Source: an uncultured Bacilli bacterium (GTDB taxonomy: Bacteria > Bacillota_I > Bacilli_A > RFN20 > CAG-631). From it: DNA of 43,316 nt. The stretch is taken from contig CANQVX010000004.1 in the NCBI GenBank assembly GCA_947627355.1, forward strand, positions 76,459 to 119,774, read 5' to 3'. Position numbers and translations under genes: made by a program. The first letter of the stretch is position 1; each line of letters starts with the position of its first letter. This document shows, one piece after another, positions 43,243-43,316 of this stretch. Under the pieces are notes generated by a model. It was given only the letters and a program-made list of their open reading frames with translations. It had not been told where the DNA came from and did no database searches.

Positions 43243-43316
43243 AAATAAGAGAGTTTGATCCTGGCTCAGGATAAACGCTGGCGGCGTGCCTAATACATGC
43301 AAGTCGAGCGAGGGAG
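43243..43316 (+). rRNA. 16S ribosomal RNA, 5' end
   Basis: AGAGTTTGATCCTGGCTCAG (43250-43269) is the universal 5' motif (E. coli positions 8-27), which puts the mature end near 43243. ATAAACGCTGGCGGC and ATACATGCAAGTCGAGCG follow. The gene runs off the window after about 74 nt, too little for placement. Confidence 0.96.

Noticed and set aside
1-43316. TGA read as tryptophan (Mycoplasma code)
   Set aside because: TGA ends well-supported genes (for example potC), and Trp is encoded by TGG throughout.

Overview
The window is AT-rich bacterial DNA from a low-GC Firmicutes/Bacilli-type organism, possibly close to the Erysipelotrichia/RF39/Acholeplasma side. The evidence is the codon bias, the GGAGG ribosome binding sites, the infC-rpmI-rplT order, a FAFAA-type tmRNA tag, CCA-encoded tRNAs and the first bases of a 16S gene. 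TGA is a normal stop, so this is not a TGA=Trp mollicute. Every gene I accept is on the + strand.

Layout. (1) 1-1101: the end of a possible HipA-like kinase gene, coupled by ATGA to a protein with a C-terminal helix-turn-helix. (2) 1176-6115: the translation operon infC-rpmI-rplT with an attenuated leader and a non-ATG infC start, then pnp, a YcxB-like membrane protein and two small unknown genes. (3) 6148-29619: a large surface locus of two transcription units. Unit 1 makes two giant membrane-anchored proteins (1824 and about 1928 aa) with 11 and 12 tandem Ig/MBG-like repeats, each followed by an overlapping gene for a tiny membrane protein. Unit 2 makes an ER/SipW-type signal peptidase and six secreted proteins sharing a TasA/camelysin-like signal sequence ending in a G-F-A-V-W-x-F motif (one diverged). 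(4) 29657-34904: a polyamine locus, an XRE-cupin regulator plus potABCD. (5) 34961-42592: tmRNA, three AAA/DUF4143 ATPases, a truncated DNA-binding gene, a lipoprotein and a five-tRNA cluster. (6) 42593-43316: a non-coding stretch, a consensus rRNA promoter and the 5' end of 16S rRNA.

The most interesting system is the surface locus. Both units start from a promoter whose -35 (TTGACA) and -10 boxes are separated by a pure G tract (G10 and G9). The non-G part of the spacer is exactly 9 bp in both, so G8 would give the optimal 17 bp. A G8 tract also lies inside the 916-aa gene, where either slip gives a stop within about 12 codons. A fourth gene is broken at an A7 run. I infer a phase-variable SipW/TasA-like extracellular fibre or adhesin system with giant co-regulated repeat proteins. 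The sequence shows the tracts and motifs; switching and fibre formation are inference.

The ssrA-tRNA region looks like an accessory hotspot. The 38-bp tmRNA terminator segment is duplicated on the far side of the first ATPase gene, and the ATPase genes have direct repeats in their upstream regions.
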